This document shows positions 44,850 to 54,667 of a DNA stretch of 64,000 nt, piece by piece. Within the stretch, counting starts at the first letter, position 1. Every line of letters starts with the position of its first letter. The stretch is from Streptomyces sp. R44. GTDB lineage: Bacteria > Actinomycetota > Actinomycetes > Streptomycetales > Streptomycetaceae. Below the pieces are notes generated by a model that was not told the DNA's origin, did not search any database, and saw only the letters and a list, made by a program, of their open reading frames with translations. The translations under genes and the position numbers were made by a program. The stretch spans positions 3,286,001 through 3,350,000 of the forward strand of contig NZ_CP163444.1 in NCBI RefSeq assembly GCF_041053105.1. The letters run 5' to 3'.

Positions 44850-45341
44850 ATGCAGAACACCGACAACACCACCGTCGAGCGCGAGCTGGAACTGAAGCTG
44901 GTGCTCTCCCCCGAGCGCTCCGTCCCCGTCCCCGCCCGGCTCGCCTACCGGACCGACGACCCGTACGCCGTCCACATCACCTTCCACGTCGGCACCGACC
45001 ACCCGGTCAACTGGACCTTCGCGCGCGAACTGCTCGTCGAGGGCGTCTTCCGGGCCTGCGGCCACGGGGACGTCCGCATCTGGCCCACGAAGGTCGAGGG
45101 CCGCAGCGTCATCCTGATGGCGCTCTCCTCCCCCGACGGCGACGCGCTGCTCGAAGCCCCGTCCGCGCAGGTGTCCGCCTGGCTGGAGCGGACCCTGCGC
45201 GCGGTGCCGCCGGGCACCGAGTCCGAGCGGCTCGGCATCGACGACGGGCTCGCGGAGATCCTGGCGACCACGGTGGTCGGCGACGACCTGTGGCTGCGCG
45301 ACCCGTGGCCGTCGGACGAGTCCCAGGACGGCGAGCTGTGA
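44850..45341 (+). CDS. ssgG: SsgA-like sporulation/cell-division regulator
   Basis: A 163-residue SsgA-like protein: LELKLVLSPERSVPVPARLA, DPYAVHITFHVG, NWTFARELLVEG, GDVRIWP and IALSSPDG-like LMALSSPDGDALLEAP. The family controls septum placement and spore wall formation in streptomycetes. The symbol is given because SsgG of S. coelicolor sits in this neighbourhood (next to a GlcD-like gene and hpd) as I recall. GAGGGAG precedes the ATG. Confidence 0.85.
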   Translation: MQNTDNTTVERELELKLVLSPERSVPVPARLAYRTDDPYAVHITFHVGTDHPVNWTFARELLVEGVFRACGHGDVRIWPTKVEGRSVILMALSSPDGDALLEAPSAQVSAWLERTLRAVPPGTESERLGIDDGLAEILATTVVGDDLWLRDPWPSDESQDGEL

Positions 45342-45364
45342 CCCCCGTACCCCTGGATGCGGGC

Positions 45365-46747
45365 TCAGAAGAGCTTTCCGGGATTGAGCAGCCCCAGCGG
45401 ATCGAAGGTGGCCTTGATCCCGCGCTGGAGTTCCAGGCCCACCGGTCCCAGCTCCCGCGCCAGCCACTCCTTCTTGAGGACGCCCACACCGTGCTCGCCG
45501 GTGATCGTGCCGCCGAGTTCGAGGCCGAGCGCCATGATCTCGTCGAAGGACTCCCGCGCCCGCCGCGACTCGTCCTCGTCGGTGTGGTCGAAGCAGACGA
45601 CGGGATGGGTGTTGCCGTCGCCGGCGTGCGCGCAGACGCCGATGGTCAGGTGGTACTTCTCCGCGATCGCCGCCGTGCCGTCGAGCATCTCGGCGAGCCG
45701 GGTCCGCGGTACGCACACGTCGTCGATCATGGTCGCGGACTTGATGGTCTCCAGGGCGGTGAGGGCGAGCCGGCGCGCCTGGAGGAGGAGTTCGGACTCG
45801 GCGACGTCGGCGGCCGGGACGACCTCGGTGGCGCCCGCCGCCGTGCACAGCTCCCCGACGGCGGCCAGGTCGGCGGCCGGTTCCGGGGTGTCGAAGGCGC
45901 ACAGCAGCAGCGCCTCGGTGGTGTCGGGCAGACCCATGCGCGCCAGCTTGTTGACCGCCTGGACGGTGGTGCGGTCCATGAGTTCGAGCAGCGAAGGAGT
46001 GTGGCCGCGCTCCATGATCGCGCAGACGGCCTCGCAGGCGGCGGCCGCGGAGGGGAACTCGGCGGCGAGCGCGAGCTGCGCCGGGGGCTGCGGCTTGAGC
46101 GCGAGGACGGCGCCGACGACGATGCCGAGGCTGCCCTCGGAGCCGACGAAGAGCCGGGTCAGGTCGTATCCGGCGACGCCCTTCGCCGTACGCCGGCCGG
46201 TCCGCAGCAGCCGCCCGTCGGCGAGGACGACGTCCAGACCGAGCACATACTCGGCGGTGACCCCGTACTTGACGCAGCACAGGCCGCCGGAGGCCGTGCC
46301 GATGTTCCCGCCGATGGTGCAGCTCTCCCAGCTGGAGGGGTCCGGCGGGTAGTACAGGCCGTGTTCGGCGACCGCGCGGGACAGCACGGCGTTGACGACG
46401 CCCGGTTCGACGACGGCGATCCGGTCGACCGGGTTGATCTCCAGGATGCGGTCCATCTTGACGAGGGAGAGCACGAGGCACCCGTCGGAGGCGTTGGCGC
46501 CCCCTGACAGCCCCGTGCGGGCGCCCTGCGGGACGACGGGGACGCGGAGTTCGGTCGCGGTCCGCATGACGTGCTGGACCTCCTCGACCGTCCGCGGGAG
46601 CACGACGGCGGCGGGGGTGCCGGCCGCGCAGAAACTCGCCATGTCGCGCGCGTAGGAGGCGGTGACGTCCGGGTCGGTCAGGACCGTGTCGTCGGGGAGC
46701 CCGGCGCGCAGCCGCGCCACGAGGTCGTTCCGCTGAAGATCGTCCAT
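45365..46747 (-). CDS. FAD-linked oxidase, GlcD type
   Basis: A 460-residue flavoprotein. The FAD-binding part contains VVPQGARTGLSGGANASDG and SCTIGGNIGTASGG; the C-terminus has GDGNTHPVV and GTITGEHGVGVLKK. This is the FAD_binding_4/GlcD layout for D-2-hydroxyacid oxidation (glycolate or D-lactate). No GlcE or GlcF gene is adjacent. It is convergent with ssgG. Confidence 0.9.
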   Translation of the reverse strand: MDDLQRNDLVARLRAGLPDDTVLTDPDVTASYARDMASFCAAGTPAAVVLPRTVEEVQHVMRTATELRVPVVPQGARTGLSGGANASDGCLVLSLVKMDRILEINPVDRIAVVEPGVVNAVLSRAVAEHGLYYPPDPSSWESCTIGGNIGTASGGLCCVKYGVTAEYVLGLDVVLADGRLLRTGRRTAKGVAGYDLTRLFVGSEGSLGIVVGAVLALKPQPPAQLALAAEFPSAAAACEAVCAIMERGHTPSLLELMDRTTVQAVNKLARMGLPDTTEALLLCAFDTPEPAADLAAVGELCTAAGATEVVPAADVAESELLLQARRLALTALETIKSATMIDDVCVPRTRLAEMLDGTAAIAEKYHLTIGVCAHAGDGNTHPVVCFDHTDEDESRRARESFDEIMALGLELGGTITGEHGVGVLKKEWLARELGPVGLELQRGIKATFDPLGLLNPGKLF

Positions 46748-46836
46748 GTGTCCAGCGTGGCACCCGCGTCCATCGGTGTGAACCCGCCGGAGCGGGCGCT
46801 TCGTGTGCTCTTCCTACAGGCGGACGCGGGCGCACA

Positions 46837-48240
46837 GTGAGCGCCATGAAGACCGAGAACGTGTCGAGGACGGTCCTGGCGGCCGGGGTGGGCGCGGTGC
46901 TCGCGGCGACAGCGCTGCTGTACGTCCCGGAGTGGATGGGGCAGGGCCCGCCGGCGCCGCCCGGGCCGGCGGAGCGGGCGGTGATCGCCGCCCACGCGGG
47001 CGCGCAGGCCTCGCTGCCCGACCTGGCCGCGCTGATCGCCGACCGGGAGGAGTGGCTGCGGGCCCATCCGGACGACGAGGCGTCCTGGGCGGAGCTGGGC
47101 GCGGCGTACACGGAGCGGGGCGGCCGGCTCGGGGACGTACGGGACTATCCGCGGGCCGAGCAGGCACTGCGGCGCTCGCTCGCCGAACGGCCCGCCGCGC
47201 GCGGCAATCTGGAGGCGCAGCTGGGGCTCGGGGCGCTCGCGGGGGCGCGCGGCGACTGGAAGACGGCGAAGGAGTGGGGCGAGCGGGTACGGAAGGCCGA
47301 TCCGCGCCGCTGGCCCGTGTACCCGGTCCTGATCGACGCGTACAACGGGCTCGGCGAGTACAAGGCGGCCCAGAAGGCGATGGAGAGCCTGCAGGGGCTC
47401 CACGCGGGCGCGGTGGTACGGGCCAGGGCCGCGCAGACGTACCGCGACCGGGGCTGGCGCGAGGACGCGGACGCGGCGGCCCTCGACGCGGTGGCACTCG
47501 CGGAGACGGACGCGGAGAAGGCGGTGGGCCTCGCACGGCTCGGGGACCTGGCGTGGGAGCGGGGCGAGCCGGAGGAGGCCCTCGGGCAGTACGGGGCGGC
47601 GCTGCGGCTCGTACGGGACCACGGGCCCTCGCTCGCGGGCCGGGCGCGGGCCCTCGCGGCCCTCGGCCGCACGGAGGAGGCGGTGCCCGCCTGGCGGGCG
47701 GCCCTGGCCCGGCTGCCGCTGCCGGAGTACCTCCTGGAGGCGGGCGAGCTGTACGAGTCGCTGGGCCGGGACGGGGAGGCGCGGGCGCTGTACGAGCGGC
47801 TGCGGACGGGCTCGTGGGCGGGGGCGGAGGTGCCGCTGGCGCTCCTGGACGCGGACCACGGCGACCCGGCGGCGGCGGTCGCCCGGATGCGTGCGGAGTG
47901 GACGCGGGGCCACCGCTCGGTACGGGCGGCGGACGCGCTGGGCTGGGCGCTGCACCGGTCGGGCGCGTCGAAGGAGGCGCTGGGGTACGCGAAACGCGCC
48001 ACGGAGGAGGGGCTCCGGAGCGCGCTGTTCCTGTACCACCGGGGCGAGATCGAACGGGCCGTGGACCAGCCGGGCCCGGCCCGCCGGCACCTGGAGGAGG
48101 CGCTGCGGCTCCATCCGTCCTTCTCGCCGCTGCACGCGCGGAGGGCGGCGGAGGCCTTGGGGGTGCTGGGTGAACTGCCGGACGAACTCCCGGCGGAGCT
48201 CCGGCCGGAGCCGAGGCCGGCGAGGCTCCCCCGGCGATGA
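46837..48240 (+). CDS. TPR-repeat protein with N-terminal membrane anchor
   Basis: A 467-residue protein, or 464 if the ATG at 46846 is used. A hydrophobic anchor (LAAGVGAVLAATALLYV) is followed by repeats of TPR type (DEASWAELGAAYTERGG, RAEQALRRSLAERP, LYHRGEIERA). It probably scaffolds protein complexes outside the membrane. The region after it holds the repeat element at 48288. Confidence 0.82.
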   Translation: MSAMKTENVSRTVLAAGVGAVLAATALLYVPEWMGQGPPAPPGPAERAVIAAHAGAQASLPDLAALIADREEWLRAHPDDEASWAELGAAYTERGGRLGDVRDYPRAEQALRRSLAERPAARGNLEAQLGLGALAGARGDWKTAKEWGERVRKADPRRWPVYPVLIDAYNGLGEYKAAQKAMESLQGLHAGAVVRARAAQTYRDRGWREDADAAALDAVALAETDAEKAVGLARLGDLAWERGEPEEALGQYGAALRLVRDHGPSLAGRARALAALGRTEEAVPAWRAALARLPLPEYLLEAGELYESLGRDGEARALYERLRTGSWAGAEVPLALLDADHGDPAAAVARMRAEWTRGHRSVRAADALGWALHRSGASKEALGYAKRATEEGLRSALFLYHRGEIERAVDQPGPARRHLEEALRLHPSFSPLHARRAAEALGVLGELPDELPAELRPEPRPARLPRR

Positions 48241-48287
48241 CCCGCGGCCCGGCCCACCCCCGTATGGGCCGGGGCGCGCGCCCCCCC

Positions 48288-48535
48288 CGTGTGGGCAATC
48301 GTCCCGCAGGGCGATGGGGGTCCCCCCTGCTCGAGCGAAGCCGAGAGCTTGGGGGAGGGTGGGCACACGGGACGGCGCCCTTCAGCGGCGCCTCCGCGTT
48401 CCGCGCCTTGACCCGCACCCGATGCGCGGCGCACGACGTGGTGCGGGTTCAGGCGCGTAAGCCTCTGGCGCCGGCAAGGCGCGGGTCCGTTGTGCCCATC
48501 CGTTCCGCCCCTTGCAGAACGCCTGCCCACAACGG
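48288..48535 (+). repeat. Intergenic palindrome-rich repeat element, copy A
   Basis: About 248 bases between convergent genes (TPR protein and hpd). Read on the plus strand it matches the complement of 55624-55833 over nearly its whole length, for example the stretches around GTGTGGGCAATCGTCCC, GCCTCCGCGTTCCGCGCC, CCTCTGGCGCCGGCAAGG and CCGTTGTGCCCA. It contains several hairpins (CCCGCACC/GGTGCGGG, CCGTTGTG/CACAACGG) and may act as a terminator. Confidence 0.85.
48316..48357 (+). repeat. Nested short repeat inside copy A
   Basis: GGGGGTCCCCCC, then TGCTCGAGCGAAGCCGAGAG and CTTGGGGGAG. It is present in copy A and absent from copy B, where the flanking parts are nearly continuous. I recognise the core with its CTCGAG and GAAGCCGAG as a very common Streptomyces intergenic repeat. 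Confidence 0.75.
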
Positions 48536-48561
48536 GGTGGGCGCCGTCCGGGCGGGCGGGG

Positions 48562-49761
<1,200 letters not shown>

Positions 49762-49828
49762 TCAATGTGCACAGCGACGGGCGAGTATGGCCGTGCGACT
49801 TGTACATCCTGACCACGAGGAGGCCGTT

Positions 49829-50296
49829 GTGGCGATCGATCATTTGGACGGCCGGCTGATCGCGCTCCTGGCGCGCGAGCCGCGCATCGGGGTCCTGGAG
49901 GCCTCCCGGCGCCTGGGGGTGGCGCGCGGCACGGTGCAGGCGCGCCTCGACCGGCTCCAGGCGAGCGGGGTGATCCGCGGGTTCGGGCCGCAGGTGGACC
50001 CGGCGGCGCTCGGCTATCCGGTGACGGCCTTCGCGACCCTGGAGATCAAGCAGGGGCAGGGCGCGGACGTGCGGGGCCATCTGGCGACGGTGCCGGAGGT
50101 GCTGGAGCTGCACACGACGACGGGCCACGGCGACATGCTCTGCCGCCTGGTCGCCCGCTCGAACGCGGACCTCCAGCGGGTGATCGACAAGGTGGTGGCC
50201 TTCGAGGGGATCGTGCGGGCGTCCACGGCGATCGTGATGGAGAACCCGGTGCCGCTGCGGATCATCCCGTTGGTGGAGCAGGCGGCGCAGGAGTAG
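49829..50296 (+). CDS. Lrp/AsnC-family regulator
   Basis: A 155-residue protein from a GTG with AGGAGG 5 bases upstream (a longer ATG at 49787 has no site). HTH: LDGRLIALLAREPRIGVLEA and RRLGVARGTVQARLDRLQ. The C-terminal RAM domain contains GHGDMLCRLVA. It diverges from hpd and is the probable controller of tyrosine degradation. Confidence 0.9.
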   Translation: MAIDHLDGRLIALLAREPRIGVLEASRRLGVARGTVQARLDRLQASGVIRGFGPQVDPAALGYPVTAFATLEIKQGQGADVRGHLATVPEVLELHTTTGHGDMLCRLVARSNADLQRVIDKVVAFEGIVRASTAIVMENPVPLRIIPLVEQAAQE

Positions 50297-50322
50297 GGCG
50301 CCCTCGAACGCAAAGAGAGCTC

Positions 50323-50368
50323 TGCAAAGAAGTACTTGCAAAGAAACCCTTGCAAGTACTTCTTTGCA
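50323..50368. promoter_or_regulatory. 46-bp palindrome before the HTH-MFS unit
   Basis: The 19-base arms 50323-50341 and 50350-50368 are exactly complementary, with an 8-base centre. The arms contain GCAAAGA and TTGCAA, and a further GCAAAGA-like copy lies just upstream (CAAAGAGAG). It ends 16 bases before the ATG of the regulator. This is a strong operator candidate for the regulator itself; as RNA it would be a stable hairpin. Confidence 0.75.
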
Positions 50369-50384
50369 ACTCTACGGTGGAGGC

Positions 50385-51050
50385 ATGCCCGAGCCCGAAG
50401 ACCAGACCCCGGCGGAGCCCCACGCCCAGGCCGACCCGCAGCACGACCCGCAGCACGACGCCCAGGCCGAAGCCCAGGCCGACGAGCTCCTGACCCGCAC
50501 GCTCGACCCGCGCTCCCTCCGGGCCATCGCCCACCCCCTGCGCATCCAGCTGCTGCGCGCCCTGCGCCGCTACGGACCCGCCACCGCCTCCCAACTGGCC
50601 GACCGCCTCGGCGAGTCCAGCGGCGCCACCAGCTACCACCTGCGCCAGCTCGCCGCCCACGGCTTCATCGTGGACGACCCGACGCGCGGCAAGGGCCGCG
50701 AGCGCTGGTGGAAGGCGGCCCACCAGGGGACGAGCTTCGACGAGACGCTCCACAAGAACCCCGACCCCGAGGTCCAGGGCGCCCTCGACATCGTCATGCA
50801 CGAGATCGCGACCATCCACACCCAGGAGCTGTCCACCTGGGTCGCCACCCGCCACACCTGGGACGAGGAGTGGGCCGGCGCCTCGGACTTCAGCGACTTC
50901 CGGCTGACCCTCCCGCCCGAGCGGCTGCGCGAGCTCAACCAGAAGATCCACGCGCTGATCAACGAGTACAGCGACACCGCCGACCCCGACGCGCCGGGCG
51001 CCAGCACCGTACGGATGCACCTGCACGCGTTCCCGCAGCACGAGGGCTGA
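50385..51050 (+). CDS. ArsR-type winged-helix regulator
   Basis: A 221-residue protein. After a charged, His/Gln-rich start (PQHDPQHDAQAEAQ) comes the HTH: LRAIAHPLRIQLLRALRRYG, ATASQLADRLGESSGATSYH and LRQLAAHGFIVDD. The C-terminal part is an extended helical domain. GGAGG lies only one base before the ATG at 50385, so the start is uncertain; a TTG seven codons upstream overlaps the palindrome. It probably represses itself and the MFS gene. Confidence 0.85.
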   Translation: MPEPEDQTPAEPHAQADPQHDPQHDAQAEAQADELLTRTLDPRSLRAIAHPLRIQLLRALRRYGPATASQLADRLGESSGATSYHLRQLAAHGFIVDDPTRGKGRERWWKAAHQGTSFDETLHKNPDPEVQGALDIVMHEIATIHTQELSTWVATRHTWDEEWAGASDFSDFRLTLPPERLRELNQKIHALINEYSDTADPDAPGASTVRMHLHAFPQHEG

Positions 51051-51131
51051 CCAGCCGTACCACCCTCCGCACCGCCCGCGGCGTCACCGCCCGCACCGTC
51101 TCGCCTGCACCCACGGAAGGAACCCCGCATC

Positions 51132-51329
51132 ATGCATGCAGACATCCATCTCCAGCTGCACGCGCTGACGGCCGCGGAGCTGCGGCGCGAGGCCGCCGCC
51201 GTCCGGCCGTCCGCCACCCCCCGCGTCCCCGCCCTGCGCACCCTCCGCGCCCGACTGGGCTGGACGCTCGTCGAGTGGGGCCTGCGCATGGCCACGCCCG
51301 CCCACCGCCCGGCCACTCTGGCCGCATAG
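51132..51329 (+). CDS. Small protein between the regulator and the MFS exporter
   Basis: A 65-residue protein (MHADIHLQLHALTAAELRRE start, basic middle, RLGWTLVEWGLRMA end). GGAAGGAA precedes it. It has an amphipathic helix but no family I know. It lies in the same unit as the MFS gene, 20 bases before it. Confidence 0.65.
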   Translation: MHADIHLQLHALTAAELRREAAAVRPSATPRVPALRTLRARLGWTLVEWGLRMATPAHRPATLAA

Positions 51330-51349
51330 CCGCAACGGGGGGACACGAA

Positions 51350-52678
51350 GTGACGACGACAACGCAGCACAACCGCACACCACTCACCGGCGTCCTGGCC
51401 GCCAACGCCATATCCGTCACCGGCAATTCGCTCACGCTCATCGGCGTCCCGTGGTTCGCGCTCGAGACCACGGGAAGCCCCGGCAAGGCCGGACTGGTCG
51501 CCTTCTGCGCCGCCGTCCCCGTCGTGCTCGCCGCCGTCGCCGGCGGCCCGGTCATCGACCGCCTCGGGCGCCGCCGGGTCAGCATCACCTCCGACCTGGT
51601 CTGCGGCCTCGCGCTCGCCGCGATCCCGCTCCTGCACCAGACGGGCGCCCTCCGGTTCTGGATGCTGTGCGCGCTGATGGCGGTCACCGGCCTGTTCCAC
51701 GCGCCCGGCGAGATGGCCCGGCACGTGCTCGTACCCGACCTGGCCGGACGCGCCGGGACCTCGCTCACCCGGGCCGCCAGCCTGTACGACGCGGTGGCGC
51801 GCGGGGCCCGGATGACGGGTGCCGCGATCGCCGGACTGCTCGTGGCGTTCATGGGCCCCGGCACCGTGCTGTACGTCGACGCGGCCACCTTCGCCGTCTC
51901 CGCGCTGCTCGTCATGGCGACCCTGCGCGGAGTGCCGTCGGCGGAGCCGCTGCGCGACGCGCCCCGACTCTCCGCCGCCCGCTACCGAGCCGATCTGCGC
52001 GAGGGGTACTCCTTCCTGTTCCGCGCCCGGCTGATGCTCGGGATCATGGTCATGGTGATGGTGACCAACGGCCTCAGCCAGAGCTGGAGTTCGGTGCTGC
52101 TGCCGGTCCACAGCCGGGAGAACCTCGGCGGGCCCGCCGCACAGGGCCTGCTCGTCTCCGTCTTCGCCGGCTGCGCCCTGGCGGGTGCCCTGCTCTACGG
52201 GGCGATCGGGGAGCGCTTCTCGCGCCGGGTGGTGTTCACGGCGGGCTTCCTGATCGGCGGCGCCCCGCCGTACGTGGTGGCCGCCCTCACCGACACCACC
52301 ACACCGCTCCTGGTGACGCTCGCGGCCTCGGGGCTCGGAGTCGGGGTCCTCAACCCGATCCTGACCACCGTCGCCTACGAGCAGGTGCCCGACGAACTGC
52401 GCAGCCGGGTCATGGGCGCGAGCACGGCGGGCGTCCTGCTCACGAATCCGCTGGGCGGACTGGCCGCGGGTCTCCTGGTCGAGCGGGTCGGCCTCACGGC
52501 GACGCTGCTCGGGATCGGGACGCTCTACTTCCTGACGACGCTCTCGCCGATGGTCTTCCCGGCCTGGCGCGGCATGGACGCGGATCCGAAGCCCCGGTCC
52601 GCCGAGGAGGTCAGCAGGACGGGACCTTCGACTCCTGCCCCTGTTCCAGGGCCCGCAGGGACGCCACCGCGTCGCTGA
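51350..52678 (+). CDS. MFS exporter
   Basis: A 442-residue protein with 12 hydrophobic segments. GGPVIDRLGRRRVSITSDLV is the motif A-like loop. It resembles MFS exporters of the macrolide/enterobactin (EntS, MefA) type. GTG start with a G-rich site. Its 3' end overlaps the convergent Lon-like gene by 68 bases. Confidence 0.88.
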   Translation: MTTTTQHNRTPLTGVLAANAISVTGNSLTLIGVPWFALETTGSPGKAGLVAFCAAVPVVLAAVAGGPVIDRLGRRRVSITSDLVCGLALAAIPLLHQTGALRFWMLCALMAVTGLFHAPGEMARHVLVPDLAGRAGTSLTRAASLYDAVARGARMTGAAIAGLLVAFMGPGTVLYVDAATFAVSALLVMATLRGVPSAEPLRDAPRLSAARYRADLREGYSFLFRARLMLGIMVMVMVTNGLSQSWSSVLLPVHSRENLGGPAAQGLLVSVFAGCALAGALLYGAIGERFSRRVVFTAGFLIGGAPPYVVAALTDTTTPLLVTLAASGLGVGVLNPILTTVAYEQVPDELRSRVMGASTAGVLLTNPLGGLAAGLLVERVGLTATLLGIGTLYFLTTLSPMVFPAWRGMDADPKPRSAEEVSRTGPSTPAPVPGPAGTPPRR

Positions 52679-53405
52679 GCGCGGTCACGGGCACGAGCCG
52701 CAGGCCCTTCGGCCGCTCGGCCAGGGCGTCCGCGCACTCGTTCTTCGGTACGAGGAAGACGGTGGCGCCGTCCCGGGCGGCGGCCTGCGTCTTGAGGGAG
52801 ACCCCGCCGACCGCTCCGACCGTGCCGTCCGGCTCGATCGTGCCCGTACCGGCGACGGTCCGGCCGCCGGTGAGGTCGCCGCCGTGCCCGTCGCCGTCGA
52901 GCTTGTCGACGATGCCGAGGGAGAAGAGCAGCCCGGCACTGGGCCCGCCGACGTCGGCGAGGTGCAGGGTGACCTTCACCTTCTCGGGGTCCAGCTTCAG
53001 GTACCCGAGGGCGGCGAGGGTGGCGGCGTCCTGCGACTCCTTCATCTGCCCGAGGTTGTGCTTCTCGATCTCCTCGTCGGACTGGCCCGAGGGATAGACG
53101 GAGTCGTGCGGCAGGACGGCCCGGTCGGTACGGAACCAGGCGTCGGTGACGTCCGCGAGGTCCACCTCCGTGGACGGCCCGGTCGCGAGGATCGTCGTCA
53201 TCCGCAGCTGCCCCGTGGTCGGATGGACCGGGGCGCCGGTGATGGTGATGACCTCCTTGCCCTGGTCCTTGCCGAGCACGTCGGCGGTCGTGCCGGGCTG
53301 CGCGATCGCGTACGGCAGCGGCGCGAGCCCGACGACGGCGAAGAGCGCCGCGACGGGCAGCGCGCAGAGGGCGAGGGCGCGGGGACGGGAGAGGCTGGAG
53401 AGCAC
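52611..53405 (-). CDS. Membrane-anchored Lon-like (S16) protease domain protein
   Basis: A 264-residue protein: membrane segment (ALALCALPVAALFAVVGLA), a linker, then an S16 Lon protease domain with Ser156 (GGPSAGLLFSLG) and Lys205 (VGGVSLKTQAAA). The ATPase part of Lon is missing. It looks like the YlbL-type family but lacks a clear PDZ domain. Predicted to act outside the membrane. Confidence 0.88.
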   Translation of the reverse strand: MLSSLSRPRALALCALPVAALFAVVGLAPLPYAIAQPGTTADVLGKDQGKEVITITGAPVHPTTGQLRMTTILATGPSTEVDLADVTDAWFRTDRAVLPHDSVYPSGQSDEEIEKHNLGQMKESQDAATLAALGYLKLDPEKVKVTLHLADVGGPSAGLLFSLGIVDKLDGDGHGGDLTGGRTVAGTGTIEPDGTVGAVGGVSLKTQAAARDGATVFLVPKNECADALAERPKGLRLVPVTALSDAVASLRALEQGQESKVPSC

Positions 53406-53474
53406 GCCCCCAATCTACTGGGGCCCCCGCCCGGGCCCGGGCGGGGGCGCGGCCGGCCCCCGGCCGGGGCCGGG

Positions 53475-54581
53475 TCAGCGGCGAGCGGCGGCCGGGAGCC
53501 GGCGGGCGAAGAAGGACCGCAGCCCGTGCCGTACGACGGCGGTCGCCGCCCCCGTGTCCCCGGCCCCCACGAGCGCGGCCCGCACACCGGCGGTGACGAG
53601 CCCGGCGGCCTGGAGCCGCGGCACGAGGTGGGCGTAGTCGCTGAAGATCCAGTGGTTGGCGTCGGGGAGCAGGACGCGGCGGGCGGGGATGCCGGCCCAG
53701 GAGCGTTCGAGGCGCGCGGACTCCTCGAAGCCGTCCGTGCGGAACATCAGCAGGGGCCGGTCGAGGCGCGCCATGAGCTCCGGGTCGAAGTCGAGGTACC
53801 CCTCCAGGTTGACCCCGGCGGCGATCCGGTCGTCGGAGGCCAGCGCGTGGACGGCGGCGGTGCCGCCCGCCGAGTGCCCGTACACGCCGATCCTGCGCAG
53901 GTCCATGACGGGGGCGAGGGGCAGGTCGCCGAGCCGGTCGAGGAGGAAGCGGAGGTCGGCGACCCGGGTGTCGATCATGGTGCGGACGGTCGCGGGGTCG
54001 GGGGGTCCCATGAGGACGGTCCGGCGCACACCGCTCGGCAGCTCCACCTGACTGGCATCACCCGGGTGGTCGACGAGGACCACGACCCGGCCGTGGCTCG
54101 CGAGGTCCTCGGCGAGCGTCGTACTGAGGGTGCGGGAGTCGCCGCCGCCGGGGGTGTACAGCAGCACGGGCCGGCGACCCGGGAGCGGGGGCGCGTCCCG
54201 GTGCCCGTGGGTGAGGACCGCGCCCCAGTCGACGCCGGCGGCCGGGAGGCCGGGGTGCATGTAGGGCGCGAGCTCGGAGAAGGCGTCGGCCTCGTCGGGG
54301 GTGAGCTGCGGGACGCGGGGGCAGCCGCGGACGGTACGGGCGGGATACAGGACGCTGATCATCAGCTCCCGGGGGCCGGGCTGCCAGGGGTCGTCGCGAC
54401 CGGGGTCCGTCAGGTGGAAGGTGCGGAGGCCGACGGGGTGGGGGCCGGTGGGCGCGGGCAGCCGGAGCGCCGCCGGCCCTTCCGCGGCGCCGGCGGCGGA
54501 GGCGCCGAACAGGACGGCGGCGGCGCCGAGGAGGGCGCCCTTGGCGACGGTGCGGCGGCTGGGTGCGGAATGCGGTGTCAT
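53475..54581 (-). CDS. Tat-exported alpha/beta hydrolase
   Basis: A 368-residue protein. The twin-arginine signal SRRTVAKGALLGAAAVLFG is followed by an Ala-x-Ala cut site. The nucleophile elbow is GVYGHSAGGTAAVH; NLEGYLDFDPELMARLD and DANHWIFSDYAHL complete the fold. This resembles the PAF-acetylhydrolase-like group. The substrate is unknown. Start ATG at 54581. Confidence 0.85.
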   Translation of the reverse strand: MTPHSAPSRRTVAKGALLGAAAVLFGASAAGAAEGPAALRLPAPTGPHPVGLRTFHLTDPGRDDPWQPGPRELMISVLYPARTVRGCPRVPQLTPDEADAFSELAPYMHPGLPAAGVDWGAVLTHGHRDAPPLPGRRPVLLYTPGGGDSRTLSTTLAEDLASHGRVVVLVDHPGDASQVELPSGVRRTVLMGPPDPATVRTMIDTRVADLRFLLDRLGDLPLAPVMDLRRIGVYGHSAGGTAAVHALASDDRIAAGVNLEGYLDFDPELMARLDRPLLMFRTDGFEESARLERSWAGIPARRVLLPDANHWIFSDYAHLVPRLQAAGLVTAGVRAALVGAGDTGAATAVVRHGLRSFFARRLPAAARR

Positions 54582-54667
54582 GCACGGCATCCTGGGTGCG
54601 GGGCGGGTCGGAGCACGAAGGTTCAGGCCCTCCCCGAAAGGCTGGCGCACGGGGGAAGGGCCGAGCA

